Positions 1 through 8,748 of a stretch of DNA of 32,728 nt are shown here, piece by piece. The translations under genes were made by a program, and so were the position numbers. The notes beneath the pieces were generated by a model. That model saw nothing but the letters and a program-made list of their open reading frames with translations, made no database searches and was not told the origin of the DNA. Within the stretch, counting starts at the first letter, position 1. Each line of letters starts with the position of its first letter. The stretch spans positions 1 to 32,728 of the forward strand of contig JAQWZS010000230.1 of NCBI GenBank assembly GCA_029253325.1, given 5' to 3'. This DNA comes from Bacteroidia bacterium (GTDB lineage: Bacteria; Bacteroidota; Bacteroidia; NS11-12g; UBA9320).

Positions 1-273
1 CCAACGGTATATGTTCCTAATGCCTTTACGCCAAACAATGATAATCTAAATGATGGTTTTGGAGTAAAGGGTATTGCCATTAATGAATTTTCAATTGAAA
101 TTTATAACCGTTGGGGTGAAAAACTCTACCAATCCAATGATATTAACGAAAAATGGTTGCCAACTTATATGGGCAATCGAATACAAGAAGGAATCTATTT
201 ATACTTAATTAATTACAGCGATTACAATAACAATAACTATAGAAAGGCAGGGACTATAACCTTGCTTAAATAG
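1..273 (+). CDS. CHU_C-type T9SS sorting domain, C-terminal part of a surface protein (5' end outside window)
   Basis: Reading frame 1 is open from the first base to a TAG stop and gives 90 residues. It contains the hallmarks of the gliding-motility-associated C-terminal (CHU_C) domain: VPNAFTPNNDNLND near the start, IEIYNRWGEKLY in the middle and an EGIYLYLINY strand before a short end. In Bacteroidota this domain is the C-terminal signal for export by the type IX secretion system, so the missing upstream part is probably a large extracellular protein. The same domain ends the lectin-like protein at 24268-26322 in this window, so the two are T9SS cargo of the same class. Nothing can be said about the function of the missing portion. 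No clear hairpin follows the stop, and the gene converges on rsmG with 15 bases between them. Confidence 0.85.
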   Translation, partial: PTVYVPNAFTPNNDNLNDGFGVKGIAINEFSIEIYNRWGEKLYQSNDINEKWLPTYMGNRIQEGIYLYLINYSDYNNNNYRKAGTITLLK

Positions 274-288
274 TTCGTATTTTTATGT

Positions 289-906
289 TTAAGAATTAAG
301 TCTTATAATCTTTTTAGTCTCAAAGAAATCTTCTGAAAAAAAATCATTCAACGCGGTTTCTTCCCAAGAGAATAATTTATGTTTCAGAAGTAAGTCATTT
401 TTTTCGATCTTCAAATCACCTCCTTTAAGAAAGATATGTTGGCTGTTATAAGTCATTGCATCCTTAGTTAAATCAACTAATTTAATGGCTGGGGCTACAG
501 CCCGAGATATAATAGTATTGTACTTTTGTTTGATATGCTCAAAACGATCATTCGTAACGGTTACATTTTCTAGTTGAAGTGATTCAGCAATAGCTCTAAC
601 AACGCGAGTTTTTTTTCGAATGGAATCGACCAAATGAAAATTAGTTTGAGGAAAAATAATGGCCAATGGAATGCCTGGAAATCCACCGCCTGTACCAATA
701 TCAAGTACATTTTCACCCTTCTTAAAGGAATAAATCTTAGCTATGGATAATGAGTGTAGAACGTGATTACAATAGAATTGATCCATATCTTTTCTACTAA
801 TCACATTTATCTTTGTGTTCCATTCATTATAAAGTGCTTTTAAGGCATGCAATTTATTATCCTGGTCAGTTGTTAAGTTCGGAAAATAGTAGCGAATTAA
901 TTCCAT
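289..906 (-). CDS. rsmG: 16S rRNA (guanine-527 N7)-methyltransferase RsmG
   Basis: The 205-residue product has the length and layout of RsmG (GidB). The SAM-binding loop VLDIGTGGGFPGIPLAI lies at about residues 67-83 and is the family signature. Upstream, NEWNTKINVISRKD and HVLHSLS match the conserved N-terminal helix region, and IISRAVAP plus the FLKGG strand follow as expected. The enzyme is cytoplasmic and methylates G527 of 16S rRNA in the decoding region; its loss is known to give low-level streptomycin resistance. The ATG start overlaps the end of the upstream glycosyltransferase gene by 10 bases, so the two are probably co-transcribed with translational coupling. No truncation or unusual residue is visible. 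Confidence 0.95.
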   Translation of the reverse strand: MELIRYYFPNLTTDQDNKLHALKALYNEWNTKINVISRKDMDQFYCNHVLHSLSIAKIYSFKKGENVLDIGTGGGFPGIPLAIIFPQTNFHLVDSIRKKTRVVRAIAESLQLENVTVTNDRFEHIKQKYNTIISRAVAPAIKLVDLTKDAMTYNSQHIFLKGGDLKIEKNDLLLKHKLFSWEETALNDFFSEDFFETKKIIRLNS

Positions 907-2015
907 GTTTTTGGTTTGATGAATGGTTTAATAATTCCAAATAAAATAAGATACAATGTAAATAAGATATCATAGAATGGTAGAGCATATGCGATTTTTT
1001 TTGCATTAATTTTAAGGGCAAATTTCCCAAATATGATCCATTGAATGAGCCATTTTAGGGTAATTAATCCGATAACCATGAACCAGTATTTTGGATAGAG
1101 AAGTAGGAAACTAATTGCCGAAATTAGCCAAAAGATTTGAGTAACAGCATAAAATCCTAATAACAACTTAAAGATAAACTTATATTCTTTGCTGGTTGAA
1201 AGATGCCTTACTTTTTGTTTGACCCATTCGCCGAAGGATGAGGGTGAATCTGAGTACATTAATGAATCTTGAGTAAAACATATACCCACTTTTTTGTTTT
1301 TTTCGGCTTCTTGAATGAACAAGTCATCGTCTCCAGACATGATATGTTGGTGACTAGCAAAACCTTTGCTTTCAAAAAATAGTGTTTTGGTATAACCAAG
1401 GTTTCGTCCCACACCCATATAGGTTTTGTCACGTAAGGAATAGCCTAAATACTGGATGGCTGTATGAAAAGTTTCATAGCTAATTATAGAGCCTAATAAA
1501 TTAGATTTAGTATTTAGCGGAGCAATACCTAAAATAATGTCATTTTTAGTGAATAAGTTTGCCATGTGTTGTATCCATAGAGTAGAATTTGGTTTGCAGT
1601 CAGCATCAGTAAAGAGCAGGTGCTCATTTTTTGCTGCTTTAATTCCCATGGTAAGAGCAAATTTTTTCCCCTTTTGATATTGTTCTTTCAGTTCTAAGTG
1701 AACCACTTTCAGATTTTGGTGAATTAATGCTATATCATCAAGCAGTTTTTTAGTACCATCAAAACTTCCATCATTAACGACTATGATTTCAAAATTTTTA
1801 TAATCTTGTTTGAGAAGATGTGGGAGATTTTGGTTTAGGTTTTCTCGCTCATTTTTTGCGGCAACAATGACAGAGATACCTTCTTTAAAATTGGTTTTGA
1901 TAGGTTTTGGTGCGTTTACCTTGAATAGTGTAAGGTAGTAGAGTGCTAGGACAATTGTAGTTGCAGCAACAATTATAAAAACAATGAACTGAGTGGTATG
2001 TAAAAAATAATCCAA
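897..2015 (-). CDS. Family 2 glycosyltransferase, membrane-anchored
   Basis: This 372-residue protein has one N-terminal membrane segment (about residues 10-30), a cytoplasmic GT-A domain and several hydrophobic segments in the last 90 residues. GT2 motifs are seen in order: ISVIVAAKNE, IIVVNDGSFDGT, LLFTDADC (the DxD-like metal site), SGDDDLFIQEA (the catalytic-base region) and QKVRHLSTS, a form of the QxxRW motif. This layout fits inverting enzymes that build or extend a glycan at the inner face of the membrane; donor and acceptor cannot be read from the sequence. The start is TTG at 2013-2015: an in-frame TAA lies five codons upstream and there is no ATG before the membrane segment. It is the first gene of a leftward pair with rsmG. 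A weak -7-like TAATCTTG sits at 2041-2048 on the same strand. Confidence 0.88.
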   Translation of the reverse strand: MDYFLHTTQFIVFIIVAATTIVLALYYLTLFKVNAPKPIKTNFKEGISVIVAAKNERENLNQNLPHLLKQDYKNFEIIVVNDGSFDGTKKLLDDIALIHQNLKVVHLELKEQYQKGKKFALTMGIKAAKNEHLLFTDADCKPNSTLWIQHMANLFTKNDIILGIAPLNTKSNLLGSIISYETFHTAIQYLGYSLRDKTYMGVGRNLGYTKTLFFESKGFASHQHIMSGDDDLFIQEAEKNKKVGICFTQDSLMYSDSPSSFGEWVKQKVRHLSTSKEYKFIFKLLLGFYAVTQIFWLISAISFLLLYPKYWFMVIGLITLKWLIQWIIFGKFALKINAKKIAYALPFYDILFTLYLILFGIIKPFIKPKTWN

Positions 2016-2117
2016 CTTGTGACTAAGTTATAGTAGGTCTCAAGATTAGATATAATATTCAAAAACCTGAAATAATTTTGCCAACAAACGATAAGAAAAA
2101 TTATTTATTAAAATAAT

Positions 2118-2146
2118 TTTGGGAGTATAATAAAAGTGTATTTTTG
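2118..2146 (+). promoter_or_regulatory. Bacteroidota sigma-ABfr promoter for the tRNA cluster
   Basis: TTTG at 2118-2121 is followed by exactly 17 bases and then TATTTTTG at 2139-2146. This matches the primary-sigma consensus of Bacteroidota (TTTG-N17-TAnnTTTG) in full. The predicted transcription start is about five bases further on, just before tRNA-Ser at 2157. It is the best-matching promoter I see in the window. Confidence 0.75.
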
Positions 2147-2156
2147 CACTCCTTTT

Positions 2157-2247
2157 GGTGGGGTGGGTGAGTGGCTTAAACCAGTAGTTTGCTAAACTGC
2201 CGTACCTCTCAAGGGTACCCCGGGTTCGAATCCCGGTCCCACCGCCA
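2157..2247 (+). tRNA. tRNA-Ser (anticodon GCT)
   Basis: The 91-base sequence folds as a class II tRNA. The acceptor strands GGTGGGG and TCCCACC pair, the anticodon stem GTAGT/ACTGC encloses loop TTGCTAA with anticodon GCT, a long variable arm follows (gtacctctcaagggtac region), and the T arm is CCGGG-TTCGAAT-CCCGG. Discriminator G is followed by an encoded CCA (2245-2247). It reads AGC and AGU serine codons. It is the first of three tRNAs in one rightward unit. Confidence 0.95.
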
Positions 2248-2277
2248 GTAGGAATTGTTCTTAAGAATAATACAAAT

Positions 2278-2351
2278 GGTTCCATAGCTCAACCGGATAG
2301 AGCAACGGTTTTCTAAACCGTAGGTTCCAGGTTCGAGTCCTGGTGGGATCA
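2278..2351 (+). tRNA. tRNA-Arg (anticodon TCT)
   Basis: The acceptor GGTTCCA pairs with TGGGATC, including two G-T pairs. The D arm is GCTC/GAGC, the anticodon stem ACGGT/ACCGT holds loop TTTCTAA with anticodon TCT, and the T arm is CCAGG-TTCGAGT-CCTGG. The 74-base gene ends at discriminator A; the next bases are CTC, so CCA is not encoded and must be added by the CCA-adding enzyme. It reads AGA arginine codons, which are common in AT-rich genomes. Confidence 0.95.
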
Positions 2352-2362
2352 CTCTTACACCT

Positions 2363-2437
2363 CGGGGTGTAGCGTAGCCCGGTTATCGCGCCTGCTTTGG
2401 GAGCAGGAGGTCGCAGGTTCGAATCCTGCCACCCCGA
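2363..2437 (+). tRNA. tRNA-Pro (anticodon TGG)
   Basis: The acceptor CGGGGTG pairs perfectly with CACCCCG. The anticodon stem CCTGC/GCAGG encloses loop TTTGGGA with anticodon TGG, and the T arm is GCAGG-TTCGAAT-CCTGC. The 75-base gene ends at discriminator A and the following bases (CAG) do not encode CCA. The C1-G72 pair is typical of bacterial tRNA-Pro. A strong terminator follows nine bases later. Confidence 0.95.
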
Positions 2438-2445
2438 CAGCCTTC

Positions 2446-2482
2446 AAACCCTTGCAATCATTAGATTTGCAAGGGTTTTTTT
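2446..2482 (+). terminator. Rho-independent terminator of the tRNA cluster
   Basis: A perfect 12-base stem, AAACCCTTGCAA (2446-2457) with TTGCAAGGGTTT (2467-2478), encloses a 9-base loop and continues into a T run (2476-2482). It ends the Ser-Arg-Pro tRNA unit and separates it from the PUL regulator. Confidence 0.92.
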
Positions 2483-2574
2483 ATTCACAATAATTTATAC
2501 AAAGGAACAAGTTTTGTACCCTATTTAACCCCTTTTTTCTCCTTTTCTTATATAAATGTTATATAATTATTATA

Positions 2575-2582
2575 TATTTTTG
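2575..2582 (+). promoter_or_regulatory. Candidate -7 element for the PUL regulator gene
   Basis: TATTTTTG fits TAnnTTTG and lies 31 bases before the ATG at 2614. No convincing TTTG -33 element is seen at the right spacing, so this is a half-site call. The surrounding 2483-2574 stretch is extremely AT-rich and otherwise shows nothing. Confidence 0.4.
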
Positions 2583-2613
2583 AATTACTTCGTAACTACC
2601 TGAAATCAATAAC

Positions 2614-5556
2614 ATGCTTCCTAGAAAATACACGTGGATATTTGTGTTGGCTGTTCATTTATGTTTAGGGCAACAACCATCTAATGCGTTGAGTTTTGAC
2701 TATCTATCAATTAAAAATGGACTTTCTCACAATACAGTATTTTCCCTTTTACAGGATCGATATGGTTATATTTGGATAGGTACTCAAAATGGTTTGAATA
2801 AGTACGATGGATATACTTGTAAGCTTTATCCGCTAGATGAATCAATTAGCAATAATCAAAATTATTCAGGAGAACAAGTATCTGCACTTTTTGAAGATAA
2901 AAAAGGTAACTTATGGGTAGGTACAAAAAATAATGGTATTAAAATAAAAAGCGTATCGAGTGATCGTTTTATTAGATTAAGGTATGATTCACTTTCAATA
3001 CCATTTGAAAGTTCAGAGATTTCATCATTTTATGAGGATGATCTAGGTTTAATTTGGATTACGACTATCGGCTCAGGCCTGATAAAGTACGATGTAAGTC
3101 AACAAAAAATTTCTGTCTTTAATACGCAAAATAGTCATATATCAAGTGATGTTGTATTTGATATTGTTAAAGATAAAAATGGCATGATATGGATAGCTAC
3201 TGCAGGTGGTGGTTTAAATTGTCTGAAAGAAGATGGACAGTTTGAAAGAAGTCACGAAATGCTTCCCAATAGTCCAAATATGGTTGGATTTCGTAAAAAA
3301 TTGCTTTTAGACGATGATTTTCTATGGGTAGGAACTGAAGGTTCTGGTCTCTATAAAATGAATATAAAGAATAGAAGTTATATTCATTTTTCTTCACTTA
3401 AAGGTGAGAATAGAATCAACTCTGAAGCTGTCATTGATTTGTTTAAGTCTAATGATGATCAAATTTATATTGCTACTGATGGTGAAGGTCTGAATGTTTT
3501 TGACATTCAGACTTCGAAAATGTATTCATACACTCAACAAACGAATTCTTTTGCTTCATTAAATAGCAATTCATTACGATGCTTTTTAGGCGACAGAACA
3601 GGAAATATATGGATTGGTACATTTAATGGTGGAGTCAACATATATAAACCTAGCAAAATACGATTTGATTACAATTTACCAGAGTCGGTTGATGAAAGAT
3701 TACCTGCACGTTCTATCTTGTCTGTTTTACAAACTCAAAATGGTCAAGCTCTAGTGGGTACAGATGGAAGTGGTTTGTATGAATTTAATAATCAGAAATT
3801 TAATACAAAACCATTCATTCATAATTCAGGTAATAAGAATTCTATAGGCGGTAATAAGGTTAAAACTTTATTTCAAGATAGTCAAGGCAATATTTGGTTG
3901 GGTTTTTTTGCAGGTGGATTGGATTTGTATGATATTAAAAGCAAAAAATTCAGACATTTTATGGATTGGAAACCAAATGTTTGGAGTATTACGGAGCTTA
4001 AAAATACCCAAGAACTTTTAATCGCAACTTTAGGTGATGGATTGTTTACATTAAATATCAACTCAAAAAAACTGGAGAGATATCTTCCTCAATCAAATAA
4101 GTTGAATTCTTTTTCAGATTTTAATATAACAACCGTTCATGAGGATAAAATAGGTCGATTATGGGTTGGTTCATTAGATAATGGATTAGATTTAATTGAT
4201 GAATCAAATCAAGTGTATGAGCATTTTAAATACATCTCTGAAGATTCATTTTCATTAAGTCATAATGCAATCCAAACTATATATGAAGACTCAGATGGTG
4301 AGATTTGGTTTGGAACAGATGGAGGTGGAATAAATAGATGGCTGGGGAATAATAAGTTTGAGCGAATCAATAAATCTAGTGGTTTGATTGATAATCATGT
4401 GATGAGCATGATAGAAGGTAAGAGTAATAATTTATGGATTTCAACTTTTCAAGGGGTCTGTCGTTATAATAAAAATGATAGAGATTTCTTGAATTTTAGC
4501 ATTAGATCATTTCAAAACACTAATCAATTCAATCAAAATTCAATATCCATTGATGATTATGGTAAACTCTATTTTGGAGGCATTTATGGCATGCATTCTC
4601 TTCACCCCAACCAACTTAATGATAGAATTACTGAGAATATCCATCAACTGATTTTCTCAGATTTAGAAGTTTTTGGCAAAAATATTCCCGTAGGTAAATT
4701 CGAGTCCAACAGACAAATTTTAGAAAAGCCTATTGAGAATAGTAGCGATGTATGGTTGAATTATGCCGATAAATCATTCACCATTTATTTCAAAGCAATA
4801 GATTATTTAAACCCCACGGGTGATTATCTTTTTAAAATGCAAGGGTTTAATGATAATTGGAGAATTATAACAGCAGGAGACCCGAGTGTAACCTATACTA
4901 ATTTGGATCCCGGTCATTACGTTTTTAATGTTAAATACAACGAAAAAATATCATCTATAAAGATTCACATTGCACCCCCATATTGGCAAACTATATGGTT
5001 TAAATTGCTCGTCTTCATATTTGGCCTTGGTTTGATTTCCTTCATATTATTGTTTTGGGTTAAAAGGAGGGAGGCGTCAGCAAAACGCATAATTCTTCAA
5101 TTACAAAATGATAAACTAGCAACAGAAGTAGAATCTAAAAATTCAAAGCTTGTTTTTTCTTCTGCTCAAATGGCCCATAAGAATGAGTTGCTGATTGAGT
5201 TGAAACAAAATCTAATCGACTACGAGAAGAAACCAGATGGGAATTTAAAGTCACTTTTTCGAAAGCTAGACTATGAACTAAAAAATGAAAATTATTGGAA
5301 TGAGTTTAATTTATATTTTAATGAATTTAATCATAATTTTTTAAATTTAATTACTATAGCTCATCCATCAATCACTAAAAATGATCTTAGACTCTGCTCA
5401 TTAATTAGAATGAATTTGAGCTCCAAAGAAATTGCATCATTATTAAATATTTCGCTTAGAGCAGTAGAACAGGGACGTTATCGACTTAAAAAAAGATTTG
5501 GTATTGATAAATCTGTAGATTTGGCTGACTATATTAAATCGTTCAATAACGCATAA
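2614..5556 (+). CDS. Transmembrane beta-propeller sensor with C-terminal LuxR-like HTH (PUL regulator)
   Basis: This 980-residue protein starts with a signal peptide (ends near LCLGQ). About fourteen two-component-regulator propeller repeats follow (for example GYIWIGTQNGLNKYDG, GNLWVGTKNNG, GEIWFGTDGGG). A Y_Y_Y immunoglobulin-like domain lies near 710-790 (KMQGFNDNW, LDPGHYVFNVKYNE), then one membrane helix (LLVFIFGLGLISFILLFWV), a coiled coil, and a C-terminal helix-turn-helix at about 935-963 (LSSKEIASLLNISLRAVEQG). The periplasmic part matches that of hybrid two-component systems (HTCS) that sense glycan fragments, but no histidine kinase, ATPase or receiver domain is present, so sensing and DNA binding are in one membrane-bound chain. 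Its place directly upstream of susC suggests it controls the downstream operon (inference). Target DNA and ligand are unknown. Confidence 0.9.
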   Translation: MLPRKYTWIFVLAVHLCLGQQPSNALSFDYLSIKNGLSHNTVFSLLQDRYGYIWIGTQNGLNKYDGYTCKLYPLDESISNNQNYSGEQVSALFEDKKGNLWVGTKNNGIKIKSVSSDRFIRLRYDSLSIPFESSEISSFYEDDLGLIWITTIGSGLIKYDVSQQKISVFNTQNSHISSDVVFDIVKDKNGMIWIATAGGGLNCLKEDGQFERSHEMLPNSPNMVGFRKKLLLDDDFLWVGTEGSGLYKMNIKNRSYIHFSSLKGENRINSEAVIDLFKSNDDQIYIATDGEGLNVFDIQTSKMYSYTQQTNSFASLNSNSLRCFLGDRTGNIWIGTFNGGVNIYKPSKIRFDYNLPESVDERLPARSILSVLQTQNGQALVGTDGSGLYEFNNQKFNTKPFIHNSGNKNSIGGNKVKTLFQDSQGNIWLGFFAGGLDLYDIKSKKFRHFMDWKPNVWSITELKNTQELLIATLGDGLFTLNINSKKLERYLPQSNKLNSFSDFNITTVHEDKIGRLWVGSLDNGLDLIDESNQVYEHFKYISEDSFSLSHNAIQTIYEDSDGEIWFGTDGGGINRWLGNNKFERINKSSGLIDNHVMSMIEGKSNNLWISTFQGVCRYNKNDRDFLNFSIRSFQNTNQFNQNSISIDDYGKLYFGGIYGMHSLHPNQLNDRITENIHQLIFSDLEVFGKNIPVGKFESNRQILEKPIENSSDVWLNYADKSFTIYFKAIDYLNPTGDYLFKMQGFNDNWRIITAGDPSVTYTNLDPGHYVFNVKYNEKISSIKIHIAPPYWQTIWFKLLVFIFGLGLISFILLFWVKRREASAKRIILQLQNDKLATEVESKNSKLVFSSAQMAHKNELLIELKQNLIDYEKKPDGNLKSLFRKLDYELKNENYWNEFNLYFNEFNHNFLNLITIAHPSITKNDLRLCSLIRMNLSSKEIASLLNISLRAVEQGRYRLKKRFGIDKSVDLADYIKSFNNA

Positions 5557-5677
5557 TTTCAATTTATTTCTAGTGTATTTTTTGTGATGTAGTAGTATTG
5601 TCGTAGTAATTCTTAATCTAGTGATTCCCTTTTTATTTTAATTCGTATTCATAATTTAATTAAGGCAATACAATCAA

Positions 5678-8600
5678 ATGCATAGATTATTATTTTTTGC
5701 AATTATCATACTCACAAGTTCTATTTTAATCAATGCTCAAGTAAGTGTGGGTGGAACAATTTCGGATGCATCCTCAGGAGAGAGACTTATTGGGGTCACC
5801 ATTTTAGAACAAGGTACAACTAATGGTGCCATCACAGATAAAAATGGTCAGTATAATATTTCATTGATATCAGATACAGCCTCTCTGCAATTTTTATATG
5901 TAGGTTATACCCCTCAAATCATAAAAGTAGGTAATCAAGTAGTTGTGAATATAGCTATGAAATTTGCAGAGTTTTTAGATGAAGCGGTGGTCATAGGGTA
6001 TGGTGAACAATCAAAATCAAAAATAACATCTGCTGTTTCGACGATTGATGCTAAAACTTTAAAAAAATTACCTGTACCAACTGTAAGTAACGGACTAGAA
6101 GGTCTTGCTTCGGGTTTATTTGTTCGTCAAGGAAGCGGTGAACCTGGATTTAGTGGTTCTTCTTTCGAGATCAGAAATTTTGGTAATGCTCTAGTTATTG
6201 TTGATGGATCTCCCGGTAATATTGATGATTTAGATCCCAACGAAATTGAAAATATATCCATATTAAAAGATGCAGCTGCAGCTGCTGTATATGGTGTTCA
6301 GGGTGGTAATGGTGTTATTTTGATAACAACTCGAAAAGGATCCATTGGAAAACCAGAATTAAACTACTCTAACCAATTTACCCAAACCTCATTTACACAA
6401 TATCCAGATTTTTTAAATTCTGTAGATTATGCTATCTTGCTTAACGAGGGTCTTGTTAATGATGGTAAATCTCCTTTTTATACTTCTGACGAGATTGAGT
6501 TATTTAGGTCAGGCTCTGATCCCATTAATTATCCTAATGAAAACTGGAAAGAGTTGATGTTTAAAAAGTATGGTTTTCAACAACGCCATAATTTAAACAT
6601 ATCAGGAGGTAATCAAAAAATAAAATATTTTGCCTCAGCTGGATTCTTAAATCAAGGATCAAATTACAAGGAGGATGTATTAAACTATAATCAATACAAT
6701 TTAAGAACAAATTTGAATGCTTACGTGAATGATTATCTCACGTTACAATTAAATTTAGCTGGCCGGAGAAGACTTAATGAAGCACCTGGCTACTCTGTCT
6801 ATGATATCTTTAGAGAGCTTAGTAGGGCACTGCCAAACAACCTCGCCTATTATCCAGATGGTACACCAGCTCGACCAAGTTTTAGTCCCAATCATATTTT
6901 AGAGGGTTTGCGTGATTTTAATGCGGGATATTTTCGTTCGAGAAATAATAATACTGATGCCAAACTTTCATTAGAATGGGATGCAGCTCAGGTAGGTATT
7001 GATGGATTAAAATTCAAATCATATGCATCGCTGGTTAATAATGTTTATTATAATAAAACTTGGGGCAAAAGTTATGAACTGTATACATTGAATCGTTTAA
7101 CTGGAGATTATGATGAGTATGTTGCTAGTCCAGAAGGTTCATTCAGTGAAACTGTCTTGACACATAGTATGAATTATAGCAATCATTATGTGTTGCAAGA
7201 GTCTGTTAACTATGATCGAAAGTTCAAAAAACACAGTATTTCGGCATTGTTACTGGGAGAATTACAAAATAATCAAGGAGAGAATTTTTATGGGAGAAGA
7301 CAAGATTACCAGTCGGATTTGATTGATCAATTATTTGCTGGTTCTAACGAAAATAAAGATGCCAATGGTGGAGAATATCGTGAAAATAGACTCGGTTTAG
7401 TGGGAAGAGCTAGCTACGATTATCTTTCTAGATATTTTGTTGAATCATCATTTAGATATGATGGATCCTCCAAATTTTCCCCTGACAATCAATGGGGTTT
7501 TTTCCCATCTATCTCAGCGGGTTGGAGAATATCCGAGGAAGATTTTTTCAAAGATTTCAAAGAAAAAATCCCACAACTTAAATTACGAGCATCTTTAGGA
7601 ACTGCAGGATATGACGGTACAGCAGCTTACCAATGGCTATCTGGGTTTACTTACAACCATTTCTTTGCTATTAACGAAACAGCTATTCCAACCATTGACA
7701 ATACATCGTTAGCTAATGAAGATTTAACATGGGAAACTGTAACTACACATGATGTGGGATTAGATGCTGAGTTTTTTAATCGAGAGCTAAAATTTTCTAT
7801 TGATTATTTTAAAAGGTATAAAAAGGGTGTGTTAGCATATGCTTCAGGTAGCGTTCCAAATACCTTGGGTGTTGGTTTAGCTGCTCAAAATTTACATGAA
7901 TATTCTAATGAAGGTTTTGAAACCTCTTTGAATTTTAATAAAAAATTGAATAGTAATTGGACCATCGGAGCGTTTAGTAATTTTTCTTATTCAAGAGAAA
8001 CAATCGAGTTTATAGATGAAGCTGTTATTGAAGATGATTTTATGAGAGGTAATTTGATGGTTACAGGTGGATTTACCAATCTCCGTAGAGGATATATTTC
8101 TGATGGATTATTCCAATCTCAAGATGAAATCGATGGAAGTCCTGTTCAAGATAACAATGACAATTCTACCCTTCAACCAGGTGATGTTAGGTATATAGAC
8201 TTAAATAATGATGGTGTTATTGATGTAAAAGACCAAAAAGTATTTGGTAATGGCGATAAGCCAGCTTATAATTTTTCATTAAATATATCTGCCCAATACA
8301 AAAATTTTGCACTCTCTGTGCTACTTACAGGTGCTGCAGGATATGATATTTATTTAGATGGAGAGGCTCAAAGTCCACTTCGAAATGGATTCAATGGCTA
8401 CACATATCAATTGGATTATTGGACACCTGAAAATACAGATGCAACATATCCTAGAATTTCAGATGGTGGTTTTAATGATAATAATTTCAGGTATTCAGAT
8501 TTTTGGAAACGAAGTGGTAATCATCTGAGATTTAAAAATATTAATTTAAGCTATACCTTACCGAAATTTGGTAAAAATAATGGCGGTTTTAAAGAGATTA

Positions 8601-8737
8601 GATTTTTTGCAACAGCCTACAATCTATTTGTTATTAAAACTTATGATGAAGACTTTGATCCTCAAATGCAATCATCAACAGGATGGTACTATCCTCAAAA
8701 TAAATCAACCACATTTGGTATCAATCTTACGCTATAA
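5678..8737 (+). CDS. susC: SusC-type TonB-dependent outer-membrane glycan transporter
   Basis: The 1019-residue protein has a signal peptide (ending ILINAQ), a carboxypeptidase-regulatory-like domain at about 22-105 (GGTISDASSGERLIGVTI), a TonB-interaction and plug segment (DEAVVIGYGEQSKSKITSAV, then FEIRNFGNALVIVDG and ISILKDAAAAAVYGVQGGNG), and a long beta-barrel to the C-terminus. These are the defining features of SusC transporters, which pair with a SusD lipoprotein lid to import oligosaccharides across the outer membrane using TonB/ExbBD energy. The susD gene follows after 11 bases. The ATG at 5678 gives a good signal peptide. The 121 bases upstream contain no clear consensus promoter but do contain a short direct repeat (see findings). 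The substrate is inferred from the GH genes to be a beta-glucan oligosaccharide. Confidence 0.95.
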   Translation: MHRLLFFAIIILTSSILINAQVSVGGTISDASSGERLIGVTILEQGTTNGAITDKNGQYNISLISDTASLQFLYVGYTPQIIKVGNQVVVNIAMKFAEFLDEAVVIGYGEQSKSKITSAVSTIDAKTLKKLPVPTVSNGLEGLASGLFVRQGSGEPGFSGSSFEIRNFGNALVIVDGSPGNIDDLDPNEIENISILKDAAAAAVYGVQGGNGVILITTRKGSIGKPELNYSNQFTQTSFTQYPDFLNSVDYAILLNEGLVNDGKSPFYTSDEIELFRSGSDPINYPNENWKELMFKKYGFQQRHNLNISGGNQKIKYFASAGFLNQGSNYKEDVLNYNQYNLRTNLNAYVNDYLTLQLNLAGRRRLNEAPGYSVYDIFRELSRALPNNLAYYPDGTPARPSFSPNHILEGLRDFNAGYFRSRNNNTDAKLSLEWDAAQVGIDGLKFKSYASLVNNVYYNKTWGKSYELYTLNRLTGDYDEYVASPEGSFSETVLTHSMNYSNHYVLQESVNYDRKFKKHSISALLLGELQNNQGENFYGRRQDYQSDLIDQLFAGSNENKDANGGEYRENRLGLVGRASYDYLSRYFVESSFRYDGSSKFSPDNQWGFFPSISAGWRISEEDFFKDFKEKIPQLKLRASLGTAGYDGTAAYQWLSGFTYNHFFAINETAIPTIDNTSLANEDLTWETVTTHDVGLDAEFFNRELKFSIDYFKRYKKGVLAYASGSVPNTLGVGLAAQNLHEYSNEGFETSLNFNKKLNSNWTIGAFSNFSYSRETIEFIDEAVIEDDFMRGNLMVTGGFTNLRRGYISDGLFQSQDEIDGSPVQDNNDNSTLQPGDVRYIDLNNDGVIDVKDQKVFGNGDKPAYNFSLNISAQYKNFALSVLLTGAAGYDIYLDGEAQSPLRNGFNGYTYQLDYWTPENTDATYPRISDGGFNDNNFRYSDFWKRSGNHLRFKNINLSYTLPKFGKNNGGFKEIRFFATAYNLFVIKTYDEDFDPQMQSSTGWYYPQNKSTTFGINLTL

Positions 8738-8748
8738 ATAAATTTAAA

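Noticed and set aside
2046-2285. 79-residue minus-strand ORF across the tRNA-Ser/Arg region
   Set aside because: It lies antisense to two clear tRNA genes and their promoter; the peptide (GGGTGIRTRGTLE) is the familiar artefact of translating a tRNA in reverse.
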